Positions 6,930-15,954 of a DNA stretch of 64,000 nt are shown one piece after another. Every line of letters starts with the position of its first letter. The stretch's first letter is position 1. The notes under the pieces are model-generated. The model worked only from the letters and a program-made list of their open reading frames with translations. It was not told the origin of the DNA and ran no database searches. The stretch covers positions 202,992 through 266,991 of the forward strand of contig NZ_JACHGN010000018.1 of assembly GCF_014202315.1 (NCBI RefSeq), given 5' to 3'. The DNA comes from Thermocatellispora tengchongensis (lineage in GTDB: Bacteria > Actinomycetota > Actinomycetes > Streptosporangiales > Streptosporangiaceae). The position numbers and the translations under genes are program-made.

Positions 6930-9812
6930 TCAGGGGCATGCCTCCAGGTCGCGTCGCAGCGCCGGACCGGCCGGGGTGGCGTCGTCGGGGGCGGGGCCGG
7001 GCATCGGCACGCCGCCGCTCTGGCCGGGTCCCATGGCCATGACGCACAGCTCGGTCGGCAGTTCGGTGCGGCCCGACACGTTGAGCTTGCGGTAGACCCT
7101 GGTCAGGTGCTGCTCCACCGTGCTCACCGTGATGAACAGGCTGCGCGCGATCTCGTGATTGGTGTCGCCGCGGGCCGCGAGGGCGGCGACGCGGCGCTCG
7201 GCGTCGCTCAGCGTACGGATGCCGTGCGCGGCCCCGTTGCCGTTCTCGGCGCCGCCGTCGCCCGAGGGCACGGCGGGCTGCGCGTCGTCGCGCGGGCGGT
7301 CGCGATGGCCGTGCGCCTGGGCCGCCAGCAGCGGCTTCGCCCCGCAGTCCTCGGCCACCTGCGACGCGATGCGCGCGGTCATCTGCGCCCGGCCGGCCTC
7401 GCCCAGCGCCCGCTGCGCCTGGCTCAGGTCGGTCAGCGCCCACGCCAGCTCCAGCCGGTCGCCGCTGGCCTGGAGCACGTCGATCGCCTCCTTGAGCAGT
7501 CCGGGCCGCTTGCGCAGCTCGCTGGTGGCCGCCAGAAGGCGCAGCGAGTGGCCGCGGGCGCGCGACCGGCCGGGGCCGAGCAACTTGAGCTGCTCGGAGA
7601 TGAGCCGGCGCGCCTGCTCGTAGTGCCCCATCTCGATGTGCGCGACGGCCGCCTTCGTCCGCCAGGGGATGAACTCCGGCAGGTCGAGCCGCCAGTCCGT
7701 CATCAGCGCCCCGCAGCGGGTGAAGTCGTTCAGCGCCGCCCGGAACCGTTCGGTGGCCAGGAAGTACTGGCCGCGCGCGTACAGGTACTGCAGGCCGAAC
7801 CGCGACCGGAACATCGCCTCGGGCACCGGCTGGCTGAGCCGGCAGGAGGCCTTGTCCAGCTTGCCCATCGCGATCACCGACTGGAGCAGGCTGGACAGCG
7901 GCAGCGCCACCCACACGCCCCAGCCGGCCGCGGAGAGCTGCGACAACGCGGCGTCGGCGCTGCGCTCGGCCCGCGGCAGCGCTCCCCGGCGCAGCGCGAT
8001 CTCGGCGTCGATCGCGGTGAGCATGGCCTGCCAGCTCGGCGCGCGCCGGCTGATCGCCTCATCGAGCAGGATGCGGCACCAGTGGCCCGCCTTCTCCACG
8101 CGGTCGGCGTAGATCAGCGCGAGCAGCGAGGAGGTGATCGGCTCCATCGTGGTCTCGTCCAGCCGGGAGCTCTCCAGCACGGTCTCCGCCTGGCTGATGG
8201 CCTCCTCGCTCCCGCCCTCGGCGAGCACGGTGAACAGCGCCGTCGTGGCCTCCGCCTCCAGCCCGGCCGCCGTGGCGGGCACCATGTGCCTGGGCGCGGG
8301 GGGTTCCTTCGCCGCCTTGTCCAGCAGGCTGGGATGAGAGCAGGCGAGCCACTGGCGCAGCGCCTCCTCCTGGCCCGACACCTCGCTCAGCGCCGCCGCG
8401 GCGTCGTCCACGCGGCCGTACCAGAGCAGGAACTTCATGGTGGTCACCAGCGTGTCGCCGGTCAGCCGCCGGGCGCGCACCCCGGCCGCCAGCTCCGGCA
8501 GGTGGCGCACAGCCCGTGAGGCGTTGTGCCGCCACTCCGCGACCGCCAGCGACACGGTGAGCCGCAGCCGCTCGCTCTCGTCGCTCGCGCGCCGGGCCAG
8601 CTCCAGGCAGGATATGGCGAACTTGACGCGGTCCTCCGCCAGCGCGTGCCGGGCGGCCTCCTCCAGCACCTCCGGCATCCACGGGAGGTCGGCGACACCG
8701 GCGAGGACCAGGTGCTCGGCCACCGTGGTGGCCTCGGCGCCGCTCTCGTGCAGGAGCTGGGCGGCCTGGACGTGCAGCCCCGAGCGGTGGTCCTGGCCCA
8801 GGGCGTTCACGATCGTGGCGCGGATGTGCGGGTGCCGGAAGGCGTCACCGCGCAGGAGCCCGGTGCCGCGCAGGGCGCGCATGACGAGCGGGACGTGCGC
8901 CGGGTTCATGCCCAGCAGCTCGGCCAGCAACTCCGGAGTCGCCGCCGGGCCGAGGATCGCCATGCCGCGGGCCAGCTCCAGCATGTCCTCGCCGCCGCGG
9001 TGCAGGCAGCTCAGCACCGCCTGGGAGAACTCCTCGCCGAGGACGAGCGGGGGAGCGGACTGGCCCTCGGCCTGGCCCGCCGCCGGTGAACCCCGCTGGT
9101 CGGCCATGAGCGCGTGCACGAGGAGCGGGTTGCCCCCGGTCAGGTCGTGGCAGGCGCGGCTGAGCCGGCTGCCGGGCCTCTCCTGCAGCAGCGCCGCCAC
9201 CCCGCGCTCGCTCAGCGGCGACAGCCGGACCCGGTCGCAGTGGGGCAGGCGCAGGAACTCGGGATCGACGCACGGGTGAGCGGGGGTGCGCGACTCCAGC
9301 TCGGTCAGCACCAGCCGTACGCTCGACGAGCGCAGCCGCCGGGCGAAGTAGAGCAGGCACTGGCTGGAGGGGGCGTCCGCGTAGTGCGCGTCATCGACCG
9401 CGATCAGCACCGGCGCCTCCATGGCCGCGCGCAGCACCACGCCCCACAGCCGCTGCATGATCTGCGCCCACATCTGCGGCACCGTTTCGGTTTCGAGCTC
9501 CGACCACATCGCGGCGACGGCGCCCTTGCGCAACAACAGGTCGAGCTCGGCCCTGTCCTCGCGGCCGGCCGGCAGCGCGCTGAAGAGCTGGTTCACCACC
9601 TCCAACGGAAGCTTGTGGTCGGCCTGGGACGCGGTGGCGGTGAGCACGATCGCACCATTATCGGCGGCCTTTTCGGATAACGTGTGCAACAGGCGGCTCT
9701 TGCCGACCGCCACGGAGCCACTGATCACCGCCAGTAGCCCCTTACCCTGCGGGCTGTCGTCAAATGACCGGAACAAGTGTTCAAATTGCCTGTCTCGTTC
9801 GATCAGAGCCAT
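6930..9812 (-). CDS. LAL (MalT-type) LuxR-family regulator
   Basis: Large ATP-binding regulator of the LuxR family (960 aa), the type that often acts as pathway-specific activator in macrolide and polyene clusters (PikD, AveR class). The N-terminal P-loop is SGSVAVGKS (residues 31-39), the Walker B-like segment is VLIAVDDAHYAD (near 135-145), and a long helical middle follows. A C-terminal LuxR helix-turn-helix (about 890-945) contains LSDAERRVAALAARGDTNHE and ITVSTVEQHL. The ATG at 9812 has AGAGGA eight bases upstream. Leu-45 is encoded by the rare TTA (9680-9678), compatible with bldA-tRNA control. Role as cluster activator is inferred from family and position. The TAGGGGTT boxes found at six cluster promoters are the obvious candidate targets. 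Confidence 0.92.
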   Translation of the reverse strand: MALIERDRQFEHLFRSFDDSPQGKGLLAVISGSVAVGKSRLLHTLSEKAADNGAIVLTATASQADHKLPLEVVNQLFSALPAGREDRAELDLLLRKGAVAAMWSELETETVPQMWAQIMQRLWGVVLRAAMEAPVLIAVDDAHYADAPSSQCLLYFARRLRSSSVRLVLTELESRTPAHPCVDPEFLRLPHCDRVRLSPLSERGVAALLQERPGSRLSRACHDLTGGNPLLVHALMADQRGSPAAGQAEGQSAPPLVLGEEFSQAVLSCLHRGGEDMLELARGMAILGPAATPELLAELLGMNPAHVPLVMRALRGTGLLRGDAFRHPHIRATIVNALGQDHRSGLHVQAAQLLHESGAEATTVAEHLVLAGVADLPWMPEVLEEAARHALAEDRVKFAISCLELARRASDESERLRLTVSLAVAEWRHNASRAVRHLPELAAGVRARRLTGDTLVTTMKFLLWYGRVDDAAAALSEVSGQEEALRQWLACSHPSLLDKAAKEPPAPRHMVPATAAGLEAEATTALFTVLAEGGSEEAISQAETVLESSRLDETTMEPITSSLLALIYADRVEKAGHWCRILLDEAISRRAPSWQAMLTAIDAEIALRRGALPRAERSADAALSQLSAAGWGVWVALPLSSLLQSVIAMGKLDKASCRLSQPVPEAMFRSRFGLQYLYARGQYFLATERFRAALNDFTRCGALMTDWRLDLPEFIPWRTKAAVAHIEMGHYEQARRLISEQLKLLGPGRSRARGHSLRLLAATSELRKRPGLLKEAIDVLQASGDRLELAWALTDLSQAQRALGEAGRAQMTARIASQVAEDCGAKPLLAAQAHGHRDRPRDDAQPAVPSGDGGAENGNGAAHGIRTLSDAERRVAALAARGDTNHEIARSLFITVSTVEQHLTRVYRKLNVSGRTELPTELCVMAMGPGQSGGVPMPGPAPDDATPAGPALRRDLEACP
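9678..9680 (-). promoter_or_regulatory. TTA codon in the LAL regulator gene
   Basis: Leu-45 of the regulator is TTA, between the P-loop and the rest of the ATPase domain (HTLSEKA). In high-GC actinomycetes TTA is rare and is read by the developmentally controlled bldA tRNA. Its presence here suggests growth-phase control of the regulator. Confidence 0.75.
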
Positions 9813-9831
9813 TGTTTGAATCCTCTGGCTG

Positions 9832-9891
9832 AATCTACGAAAAAGGTTTACGGGTGCGGGGGGCGGACTTCTTCCAGAATTCTGGGTAAAC
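9832..9891 (-). promoter_or_regulatory. LAL promoter/operator region with palindrome
   Basis: Upstream of the LAL start lies a perfect 12-bp palindrome CCAGAATTCTGG (9874-9885), flanked by a wider inverted pair gtttac (9846-9851) and gtaaac (9886-9891). A TAGATT hexamer on the minus strand (9837-9832) could be a -10 box, but no good -35 was found. The symmetry suggests a regulator binding site, perhaps autoregulatory. The factor is unknown. Confidence 0.4.
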
Positions 9892-10222
9892 TTTGCGGCG
9901 AGGACGGCGGCCGGCCCCGGACGCGATTCCGGCCGCCGGCCGATTCAGCCGGACGTGTACGGACGCGCATGTGGTAAGAGCCGGCACAGGTGAGGTTGTG
10001 CCCGTATCCGTCCGGCCGATGTCACGTCATCGACCGGTATCACTTCGAATATCGTCGAAGGTTGGGGAACGGGTGGGCACGCAGGGCTCAGGCCACCGAG
10101 GCGGTCGCGCAGCGTGACCACGAGCGGCGGCCACCGGCGGAGGGGGCCGCACCCGGCAGGTGATTCGGCCCTCATGGAACCGGCTCCCGCGCACGGCCCC
10201 GGCGGCCCGCCGAGCGGGCTTC

Positions 10223-10348
10223 GGCCACCGTCGCGGCCCATGCCGCCATCCCGGCCCATGCTGCGGTCCTGGTCCGTGCTGCGGTCCTGGTCCGTGCCGC
10301 GGTCGCGGTCGGTGCTGTGGTCGCGGCCCGTGCCGCCGTCCCGGCCCG
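10223..10348. repeat. 18-bp tandem repeat, seven units
   Basis: Seven consecutive 18-bp units, for example tgctgcggtcctggtccg repeated exactly at 10259-10276 and 10277-10294, with diverged copies on both sides. The period equals six codons. On the plus strand one frame reads AAVLVR repeats. On the minus strand one frame reads Asp/Arg/Gly/Ser-rich hexapeptides. No start codon and ribosome site clearly commits any frame, so a coding role is unproven. Confidence 0.8.
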
Positions 10349-10679
10349 CCCCGCGCAGGCGCGTCGGCCTGCGGAGGCGCCCCGGCCTGCGGAGGCGCCC
10401 CGGCCCGCCCGCTGCCCGGCTCGCCGGACCCGGCGGCCCGGACCGCGATGAGCGACGCCCGGACGCCGGTCACAGAACCACCGTGCCGGGCGACGGCAGG
10501 GGAGGTTCCGGGGGCGATGCCCGCCGGCCGCGGGCGTGATCTGTGTGCGGCGGATGCCGCATGGGGGCGGGCGGTGCGCACGCGCTGGCGGCGGCACCGG
10601 ATCGCCTGGTGGTGAGGGGCGGGCCGTCAGGGGGCCGGCAGGTCCTGACGGACGTGATCGTGCCGGCCGGCCAGGCCAT

Positions 10680-10805
10680 GGGCGCGTGCCTGGGCCTGGG
10701 CGCGTGTCTCGTCGTGGGCGTGTGCCTGGCCATGGGCCTTTGCCTGGGCGTGGGCGCGTGCGTGGGCTTGGCCACGTGTCTCGGCTTTGGCGTGTGCCTG
10801 GGCGT
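10680..10805. repeat. 18-bp tandem repeat array 2, about seven diverged units
   Basis: A second array with the same 18-bp period, unit near gggcgcgtgcctgggcct, followed by phase-shifted partial copies to about 10850. A plus-strand frame (GTG/ATG options near 10543) reads a Cys-containing hydrophobic hexapeptide series (GACLGL, GVCLAM, GLCLGV). A minus-strand frame reads His/Pro/Arg-rich repeats (RHTP, KPTH). Both frames are G/C-rich at third positions, so codon bias does not decide between them. Confidence 0.75.
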
Positions 10806-12080
10806 GTGCCTGGGCTTGGATTCGTGCGTGGGCTTGGGCGCGTGTCCGGGCTCGGTCCCCGTGCGCCCGTCGGCGGGGCTCGGCCGTCCATGGCCCTGGT
10901 GCGGCCGGGCTGGGGTGGTCGTCGCCGAGGCGGCCGGTGTTGTCCGCGCGCGTACGGCCGGGTGGCCGGCAGGGCTCGTCGGGCCGCGCCCGCGTCGGCT
11001 CACCGGCGCGGTGGCGGCGGGCGATCGTGCGTTCCTGTGCCGGTCAGCGCCCGGCCGGGCACAACGCTCCGGCTCGGCGGCGGTGTTCACATGGACCTTG
11101 CGGTGCCCCTCCGCGACTTCCACAACTATCACCCCGTGTGTTCCAGTCCCAGCAGCAACCTCGATCGAAGACGCTCTCGATGGAGTTGTGCGCCCCCGCG
11201 CCCTGCCGAATCGGCCGCTCCGGAACTGCTGCCATCCCGCGGGGCACGGGCTCCTTTCGTCCGGGTGGATCACCAGCCGATACCGTCACGCAACGTGACC
11301 GCGGACGGGCGGTCGTCACCGCCTGCCCAACGGACTTCCAAGAGCCGGTATCGCTCATTGTATTTGCAAGAGTATGCCGCTTCGGCTGCCGGGCCGCAAT
11401 GAGCGGTACGTACTCACATTGTCACGAACCACGATGTCAGGGATGCGGTTGCCGTCGGCAATAGCCGGTGATTAGTCCGTTTCAGGGGGGTACGCCGTTG
11501 GAATAAGGGGCGGTTCGTGATAAGGCGGTGAGGGTGGGCGTGCCGCACCCGAACTTCATCATCTGGTGAAGCGATGTCTGACGCGCGCGCCTGACCTGCG
11601 CCGATCTTGTGTCATACACCCGGGCGGACGCCCGCGCCGATTTGCGGTCCCGTCCCCCCGCGGCGCGGCGCCCGTCCCCCCGCGGCTCCCGCCGCCCGAA
11701 CCCCTGTTCCGGACACCTGCGATACGCCGCCGCGAGCCCCGGCGCCGACCGCCCGCCGACAGGCCCGATCCGAGCAAGGCTCACGTCTTTGGGCCGTTCC
11801 GGCGGGGCGTGTGCCCGCCCGTCCGCCGCGCCCCGTCCGCCGGGACCGCGGCCGGAGGTGCTCATCGCGCTCGCCGGGGGGCCGGGCCGAAATCGGCCCC
11901 GCGCGGAGCCCGGCCGTCCGTGCGCCGCAACCGCCCCCGCCCGACTCCGGTCACCTCGCACCCGGTTCGGCGCCAAGGTGCGGAAAACGGTGTCGTGCGC
12001 GGAGCGGGACCACGCAAATCGCGGGCATCCTTCTCGGTCATTCGAGCTTGGTCATTCGAGCCGGTATGGTGAGCCGCCGC

Positions 12081-12094
12081 TTTAGGGGTTGACG
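12081..12094 (+). promoter_or_regulatory. TAGGGGTT box with -35 (acyltransferase gene)
   Basis: TTTAGGGGTTGACG: the box TAGGGGTT (12083-12090) runs into a good -35 hexamer TTGACG (12089-12094). A matching -10 is not obvious; GAAATG or AAATGA lies 18-19 bp downstream. The same box abuts the -35 of five other cluster operons. Confidence 0.6.
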
Positions 12095-12196
12095 GGCCCG
12101 TGGAATGCGGGCGAAATGAGAATGCGGAAAAACAAAAGGCCGGAGATCCCGGCGGCGGGCGTCTCGCCGGGCAAGCCCGCGGAGAAGGGTTCACCT

Positions 12197-13141
12197 GTGT
12201 CGCTGGGATACTTCTTCAAGGCCGGGGCCGCCCTTGAGCCGCAGGGAGAGGCGCTCTACGGCCGCTACGAGGTCATGCGCACCTGGTGCGACCAGGCGGC
12301 CGGCTGGCTCGGCATCGGCGTGGACGAGCTGCTCTCGCTGGAGATCAGGACCGACGAGCTGGCCCATATCCCGCTGCTGCGCAGCATCGTGGTCTCCCTC
12401 GGCATCGTGGACGTCCTGGAGGCGGCCGGGGTCCGGGCCCGGAGTGTCGGCGGCTACAGCAGCGGGGTCATGGTCGCGTCGTGCGTGGCCGGGGGCATCG
12501 AGCGCAAGGACCTGCTGTCGCTGGCCCGGCGCATGATGGAGGCGCCCGACCTGTCGCTGGGGCCCCGGCCGCAAGGGCTGGCCCAGCTCGCGTTCCCGCG
12601 TGCCACGCCCCAGCGCGAGATCGACTGGTACTACGGGGACGTGTGGCCGGAGGTGTACCTGGCGGCCGACTCCGGGCTGACCGCCGACGGCGAGTACCGC
12701 ATGATCACCGTGTCGGGGTACCTCGACGTGCTCGAACGGCTGGCCACGCACATGCCGGCGGATCGGGCGCTGGTCTACCCCTCCTTCGGCGCGCTGCACA
12801 GCCCGCTGTCACGGCCGCTGCGCGACTTCATGGAGCCGCACGTACGCCGGACGCGGTTCCATGACCCGCGGCTGCCGCTGTTCACCGGGTTCCGGCGGGA
12901 GCCGGTGACCACGGCCGCCGAGGTCGCCGGCGCGTTCGTGCGCAACTACACCGACCCCATCTGGCTGGGGCACCTGCACGACGGCATGAGGCAGGCCGGG
13001 GTGCGGGTGGCGGTCGCCCCGGGGCCGGGCAAGCCGCTGCAGATGTCGGTGCTGCGCTGGCCGTTCGAGGTGCTTGAGGTGCTGACCCCCGACGACGTGG
13101 CCGACGCCCTGCTCACCCTGCACGACCTCGCGCTGCTCTGA
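12197..13141 (+). CDS. Free-standing FabD-like acyltransferase, atypical motifs
   Basis: Discrete acyltransferase-fold protein (314 aa) of the malonyl-CoA:ACP transacylase family. It could act as trans-acylase, as in VinK-type enzymes, or as an editing acyl hydrolase. The putative nucleophile is Ser-88 in GYSSG (FabD has GHSLG). His-201 in ALHSPL aligns with the catalytic His, and an Arg pair at 111-112 sits near the FabD substrate-carboxylate Arg. The usual N-terminal GQGSQ oxyanion motif is absent, replaced by YFFKAGAALEPQG. GHS has become GYS and the following Glu is lost. The start is GTG 12197, preceded by GGAGAAGGG at 7-bp spacing; an upstream in-frame start at 12089 lacks this. A TAGGGGTT promoter box lies upstream. 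Substrate is unknown and specificity cannot be predicted. Confidence 0.82.
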   Translation: MSLGYFFKAGAALEPQGEALYGRYEVMRTWCDQAAGWLGIGVDELLSLEIRTDELAHIPLLRSIVVSLGIVDVLEAAGVRARSVGGYSSGVMVASCVAGGIERKDLLSLARRMMEAPDLSLGPRPQGLAQLAFPRATPQREIDWYYGDVWPEVYLAADSGLTADGEYRMITVSGYLDVLERLATHMPADRALVYPSFGALHSPLSRPLRDFMEPHVRRTRFHDPRLPLFTGFRREPVTTAAEVAGAFVRNYTDPIWLGHLHDGMRQAGVRVAVAPGPGKPLQMSVLRWPFEVLEVLTPDDVADALLTLHDLALL

Positions 13142-13149
13142 CCCGGCGC

Positions 13150-14790
13150 TCACGCCTCCAGGTCGCGCCGCCGGAAGCCCGCGTACGCGGCGGCCACGAG
13201 CACGGCCGCCAGCACGGTGAACGCGATCGGCGCCGCCCAGTTCAGCGTCATCATGGGGTGGCTGTAGCCGAACGGGGTGAACACGAAGGCGCCCCGGCCG
13301 ATCAGTCCCGCTTCGCCGACGGCCACGAGGATCAGCAGGACCACCAGGAACCCCCAGCCGACCGCCACCGCGGCGCGCGGCACCAGGCCGTACAGGGCGA
13401 GGGTGACCGCGGCGATGAACCACACGGCCGGCAGCCCGAGCAGCGCCTGGCCGACCTGGTGGGTCAGCTTCTCCGGCTGCCCCGTGGCCAGCGCGTACGG
13501 CACGCCGGTGCCGAGCCCGACGAGTAGCAGCATCAGGCTCGGCCCGGCGAGCGCGAACAGGACATGACCGGACAGCCAGCGGCTCCGGCTCACCGGCCCG
13601 GCCAGCAGGGTGGCCGCGAACGCCTTCTCCTCTTCGGCGTGGGCGCGCAGCGGAATGCTCACGGCGGGCACGCCGACCACGAGGAGCAGCACGAAGGTGA
13701 TGATCGCCAGGAAGGCGTCGCCGACGCTGTCGCTGTCCAGCCCGGCGAGCCATTCGCGCAGCACCCCGAGCCCGCCCAGCCGGTCGTCGAAGGTGTTGGA
13801 CACCCACCCGACCAGGATGCTGACCACGGTCAGGCTCAGCGTCCAGGTCAGCAGGTGGTCGTGGTGGAGCCGCCAGGCGAGGGCGAGCGGACTGCGCAGC
13901 CGGGGCCCCGCCTGCGGCGGCCCGAACGTGCCGGCCCGGTCGGGGATCGTGCCGGAGCCGAGGTCGCGGCGCGCCGACAGCGCGTACGCGAGCGCGGCGA
14001 AGGCCACCGTGAGCGCGATCGGGACGAGTGCCACCCACCACTGCTCGTCCACGTAGACCCTGGCGAACCGGGTCCAGCCGATGGGCGACAGCCAGGCCAG
14101 CCACTCGCTCTCACCCCGGGCGCCGCCGATCCCGGGGGCGAAGGCGGCGGCGAGCAGGCCGACGCAGATGCCGCGGCCGAGCGCGGAGCTCTGGGCGAGC
14201 TGGGCCACCGTTCCGGCCGCCGCCCCGTACGCGCACCCGATCAGGGCGAACAGCAGGCCGTAGAGCAGCGAGCCCGCGAGCGGGTATCCGGTGACCAGGA
14301 CGAGCAGGAGCGTCAGGGCCAGCCCGCTGACCAGGTTCGCGGCGAAGACCGCGGCGAACGCCGCGGTCAGCCCCGCCTGGCGGCCCACCGCGGTGGCGCT
14401 GATCAGCTCCCTGCGGCCCGACTCCTCCTCCGTGCGGGTGTGCCGGATCACCATGAGGGCGCTGGCGAGCCCGGCGACCAGGACGCCCTGGGCCGCCGAG
14501 CGCCAGGCGACGATGCCCTGCATGGAGGTGTCGACGACCGGCCCGAGGACCGACAGCGTGACCGGGTTGGCCTCGTTGCCCTGGGCGAAGACCTCGCGCG
14601 ACTCGGGCGTCGGCAGCAGCGCCTCCAGGGAGAAGGCGTTGAAGATCGGGATCGCCACCAGCAGCAGGATCCAGATCGCGAAGCGGACCTTGTCGCGGCC
14701 CAGGATGAACAGCAGCAGGGTCAGGGCGCCGGTGTGCTGCCGGGCGGGCGCGTGGGCGCCGCCGGAGACGGTCGCGGTGGTGGCGGCCAT
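13150..14790 (-). CDS. ABC-2 type exporter permease (polyketide-antibiotic exporter family)
   Basis: Integral membrane protein (546 aa) with about twelve hydrophobic segments in two halves. It matches the exporter family typified by TnrB3, found beside polyketide genes. Examples of membrane segments are FAANLVSGLALTLLLVLV in the first half and ITFVLLLVVGVPAVSIPL in the second. With the ATPase gene just upstream it should form a two-component efflux pump for the product, giving export or self-resistance. The start ATG (14790) lies 2 bp after the ATPase stop, so translation is coupled. The frame continues far upstream but only as a shadow over the ATPase gene. It converges with the acyltransferase gene, 8 bp apart, with no obvious terminator between them. 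Confidence 0.88.
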   Translation of the reverse strand: MAATTATVSGGAHAPARQHTGALTLLLFILGRDKVRFAIWILLLVAIPIFNAFSLEALLPTPESREVFAQGNEANPVTLSVLGPVVDTSMQGIVAWRSAAQGVLVAGLASALMVIRHTRTEEESGRRELISATAVGRQAGLTAAFAAVFAANLVSGLALTLLLVLVTGYPLAGSLLYGLLFALIGCAYGAAAGTVAQLAQSSALGRGICVGLLAAAFAPGIGGARGESEWLAWLSPIGWTRFARVYVDEQWWVALVPIALTVAFAALAYALSARRDLGSGTIPDRAGTFGPPQAGPRLRSPLALAWRLHHDHLLTWTLSLTVVSILVGWVSNTFDDRLGGLGVLREWLAGLDSDSVGDAFLAIITFVLLLVVGVPAVSIPLRAHAEEEKAFAATLLAGPVSRSRWLSGHVLFALAGPSLMLLLVGLGTGVPYALATGQPEKLTHQVGQALLGLPAVWFIAAVTLALYGLVPRAAVAVGWGFLVVLLILVAVGEAGLIGRGAFVFTPFGYSHPMMTLNWAAPIAFTVLAAVLVAAAYAGFRRRDLEA

Positions 14791-14792
14791 GC

Positions 14793-15722
14793 TCAGCGCC
14801 CCCGCGTCGTGCCGGAGGAGGCGGTCTCGGCGCCGGAGCCGGTGCGCTGGTAGTGGCGCATGAACAGCTCCTCCAGCGACGCGGGCTGCGCGGTGATGCC
14901 GCGCAGGCCGAGCGCGCTGAGCCGGCCCATGACCTCGCCGATGTGCTCGGTGTCCACGGTGCAGTGCAGCCGCGAGCCCTCGACGCGCGCGTCGTGCACG
15001 CCGGGCAGGCCGCTCACCTGGCCGGGGTCGCCGGTGAGGTCGGCCGTGACCGTCGTACGGGTGAGGTGGCGCAGCTCCTCCAGCGTGCCGCTCTCGACGA
15101 TGCGCCCGTCGCGGATGATGCTCACCCGGTCGCACAGCACCTCGACCTCGGCGAGGATGTGGCTGGACAGCAGGACGGTCACGCCCTGGTGCTTCTTCTC
15201 CGCGACGCATTTGCGGAACTCCGCCTCCATCAGCGGATCGAGCCCCGAGGTCGGCTCGTCGAGCAGCAGGAGCTCGGCGTTGGACGCCAGCGCCGCCACC
15301 AGGGCGACCTTCTGCCGGTTGCCCTTGGAGTAGGTGTGGGCCCTCTTGCGGGGATCGAGCGCGAAACGCTCGATCAGCTCGTCGCGGCGGCGCCGGTCGA
15401 GGTCGCCGCGCAGCCGGCCGAGCAGGTCGATGATCTCGCCGCCGGTGAGGTTGGGCCACAGGGTGACGTCGCCGGGCACGTAGACCAGGCGGCGGTGCAG
15501 CTCCACCGCGTCGCGCCACGGGTCGCCGCCGAGCAGGGTCACCTCGCCCGAGGTGGCGCGGAGCATGCCGAGCAGGATCCGCAGCGTGGTGGTCTTTCCG
15601 GCGCCGTTGGGGCCCAGGTAGCCGTGGACCTCGGCCGTGGTCACCGTGAGATTCAGCCCGTCGAGCGCGCGGGTGCGGCCGAAGGTCTTGACCAGGCCGG
15701 TCGCCGAAATCGCCGTTGTCAT
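14793..15722 (-). CDS. ABC exporter ATP-binding protein (DrrA/TnrB2-like)
   Basis: Cytoplasmic ATPase (309 aa) of a drug-type exporter. Walker A is [10 protein letters not shown], the signature is the variant YSKGNRQKV in place of LSGGQ, Walker B is [13 protein letters not shown], and the switch His is in SSHIL. The C-terminal extension of about 90 residues ([12 protein letters not shown] onward) is usual for DrrA-like subunits. It is followed 2 bp later by its permease partner. The 232-bp gap upstream, after the glycosyltransferase stop, contains a minus-strand TATGAT hexamer (15833-15828) that could be a -10. It also has a TTAGGGGG stretch (15927-15920), a partial match to the cluster box. 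Whether the pump has its own promoter or is read through from the glycosyltransferase is open. Confidence 0.92.
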   Translation of the reverse strand: MTTAISATGLVKTFGRTRALDGLNLTVTTAEVHGYLGPNGAGKTTTLRILLGMLRATSGEVTLLGGDPWRDAVELHRRLVYVPGDVTLWPNLTGGEIIDLLGRLRGDLDRRRRDELIERFALDPRKRAHTYSKGNRQKVALVAALASNAELLLLDEPTSGLDPLMEAEFRKCVAEKKHQGVTVLLSSHILAEVEVLCDRVSIIRDGRIVESGTLEELRHLTRTTVTADLTGDPGQVSGLPGVHDARVEGSRLHCTVDTEHIGEVMGRLSALGLRGITAQPASLEELFMRHYQRTGSGAETASSGTTRGR

Positions 15723-15954
15723 GGTTCCTCACCGGGGGCAGTGGACGGCCCGCCGGGCGGGACCGGCTGACCGCGTGGGTGTGGAGCGTATTGCTGGCCT
15801 GCGATTCGTGGTGGTGCCCGGACGGCAATCATAGGCCAGGCCGCTTGACCACGCTATCGGGAGCGGTGAAGTGCGGTTGTCATCGTAATTGAATTGACGC
15901 GCGGGAGTGCGCGGCCCGGCCCCCTAATTTCCCCGGGCGATTATTCGGCGCCCC

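Larger units (their letters stand above)
9813..12196. other. 2.4-kb region without a convincing gene
   Basis: Between the LAL start and the acyltransferase start all frames are often open because of high GC, but none shows a recognisable family, a sound start with ribosome site and consistent codon bias. The region holds the LAL promoter palindrome near 9880 and two 18-bp tandem-repeat arrays (10223-10348, 10680-10805). A short duplication of an 18-bp unit lies around 10365-10400. A locally AT-richer stretch runs from about 11300 to 11520 and could hold a promoter or small RNA. The TAGGGGTT box of the next gene is at 12083-12090. Small repeat-rich proteins on the minus strand (for example 10470-11273) cannot be excluded. 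Confidence 0.55.

Noticed and set aside
10172..10891. 239-aa minus-strand ORF covering both repeat arrays
   Set aside because: Arg/Pro/Ala-rich sequence in a frame with poor third-position bias over the first array. It probably reflects repeat-driven openness.
10470..11273. 267-aa minus-strand ORF with RHTP/KPTH repeats
   Set aside because: Third-position GC is high, but so is that of the overlapping plus-strand frame. There is no ribosome site, no known family, and the composition follows from the 18-bp DNA repeat. Kept only as a possibility in the region entry.
11300..11520. AT-richer patch that could be a promoter or small RNA
   Set aside because: No paired -35/-10, terminator hairpin or downstream gene could be matched convincingly. 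It is mentioned only in the region entry.
13150..15828. 892-aa reading frame joining the exporter ATPase region and the permease
   Set aside because: The upstream part is out of frame with the real ATPase gene (14793-15722). The permease has its own ATG at 14790 coupled to the ATPase stop, so no fusion protein is inferred.
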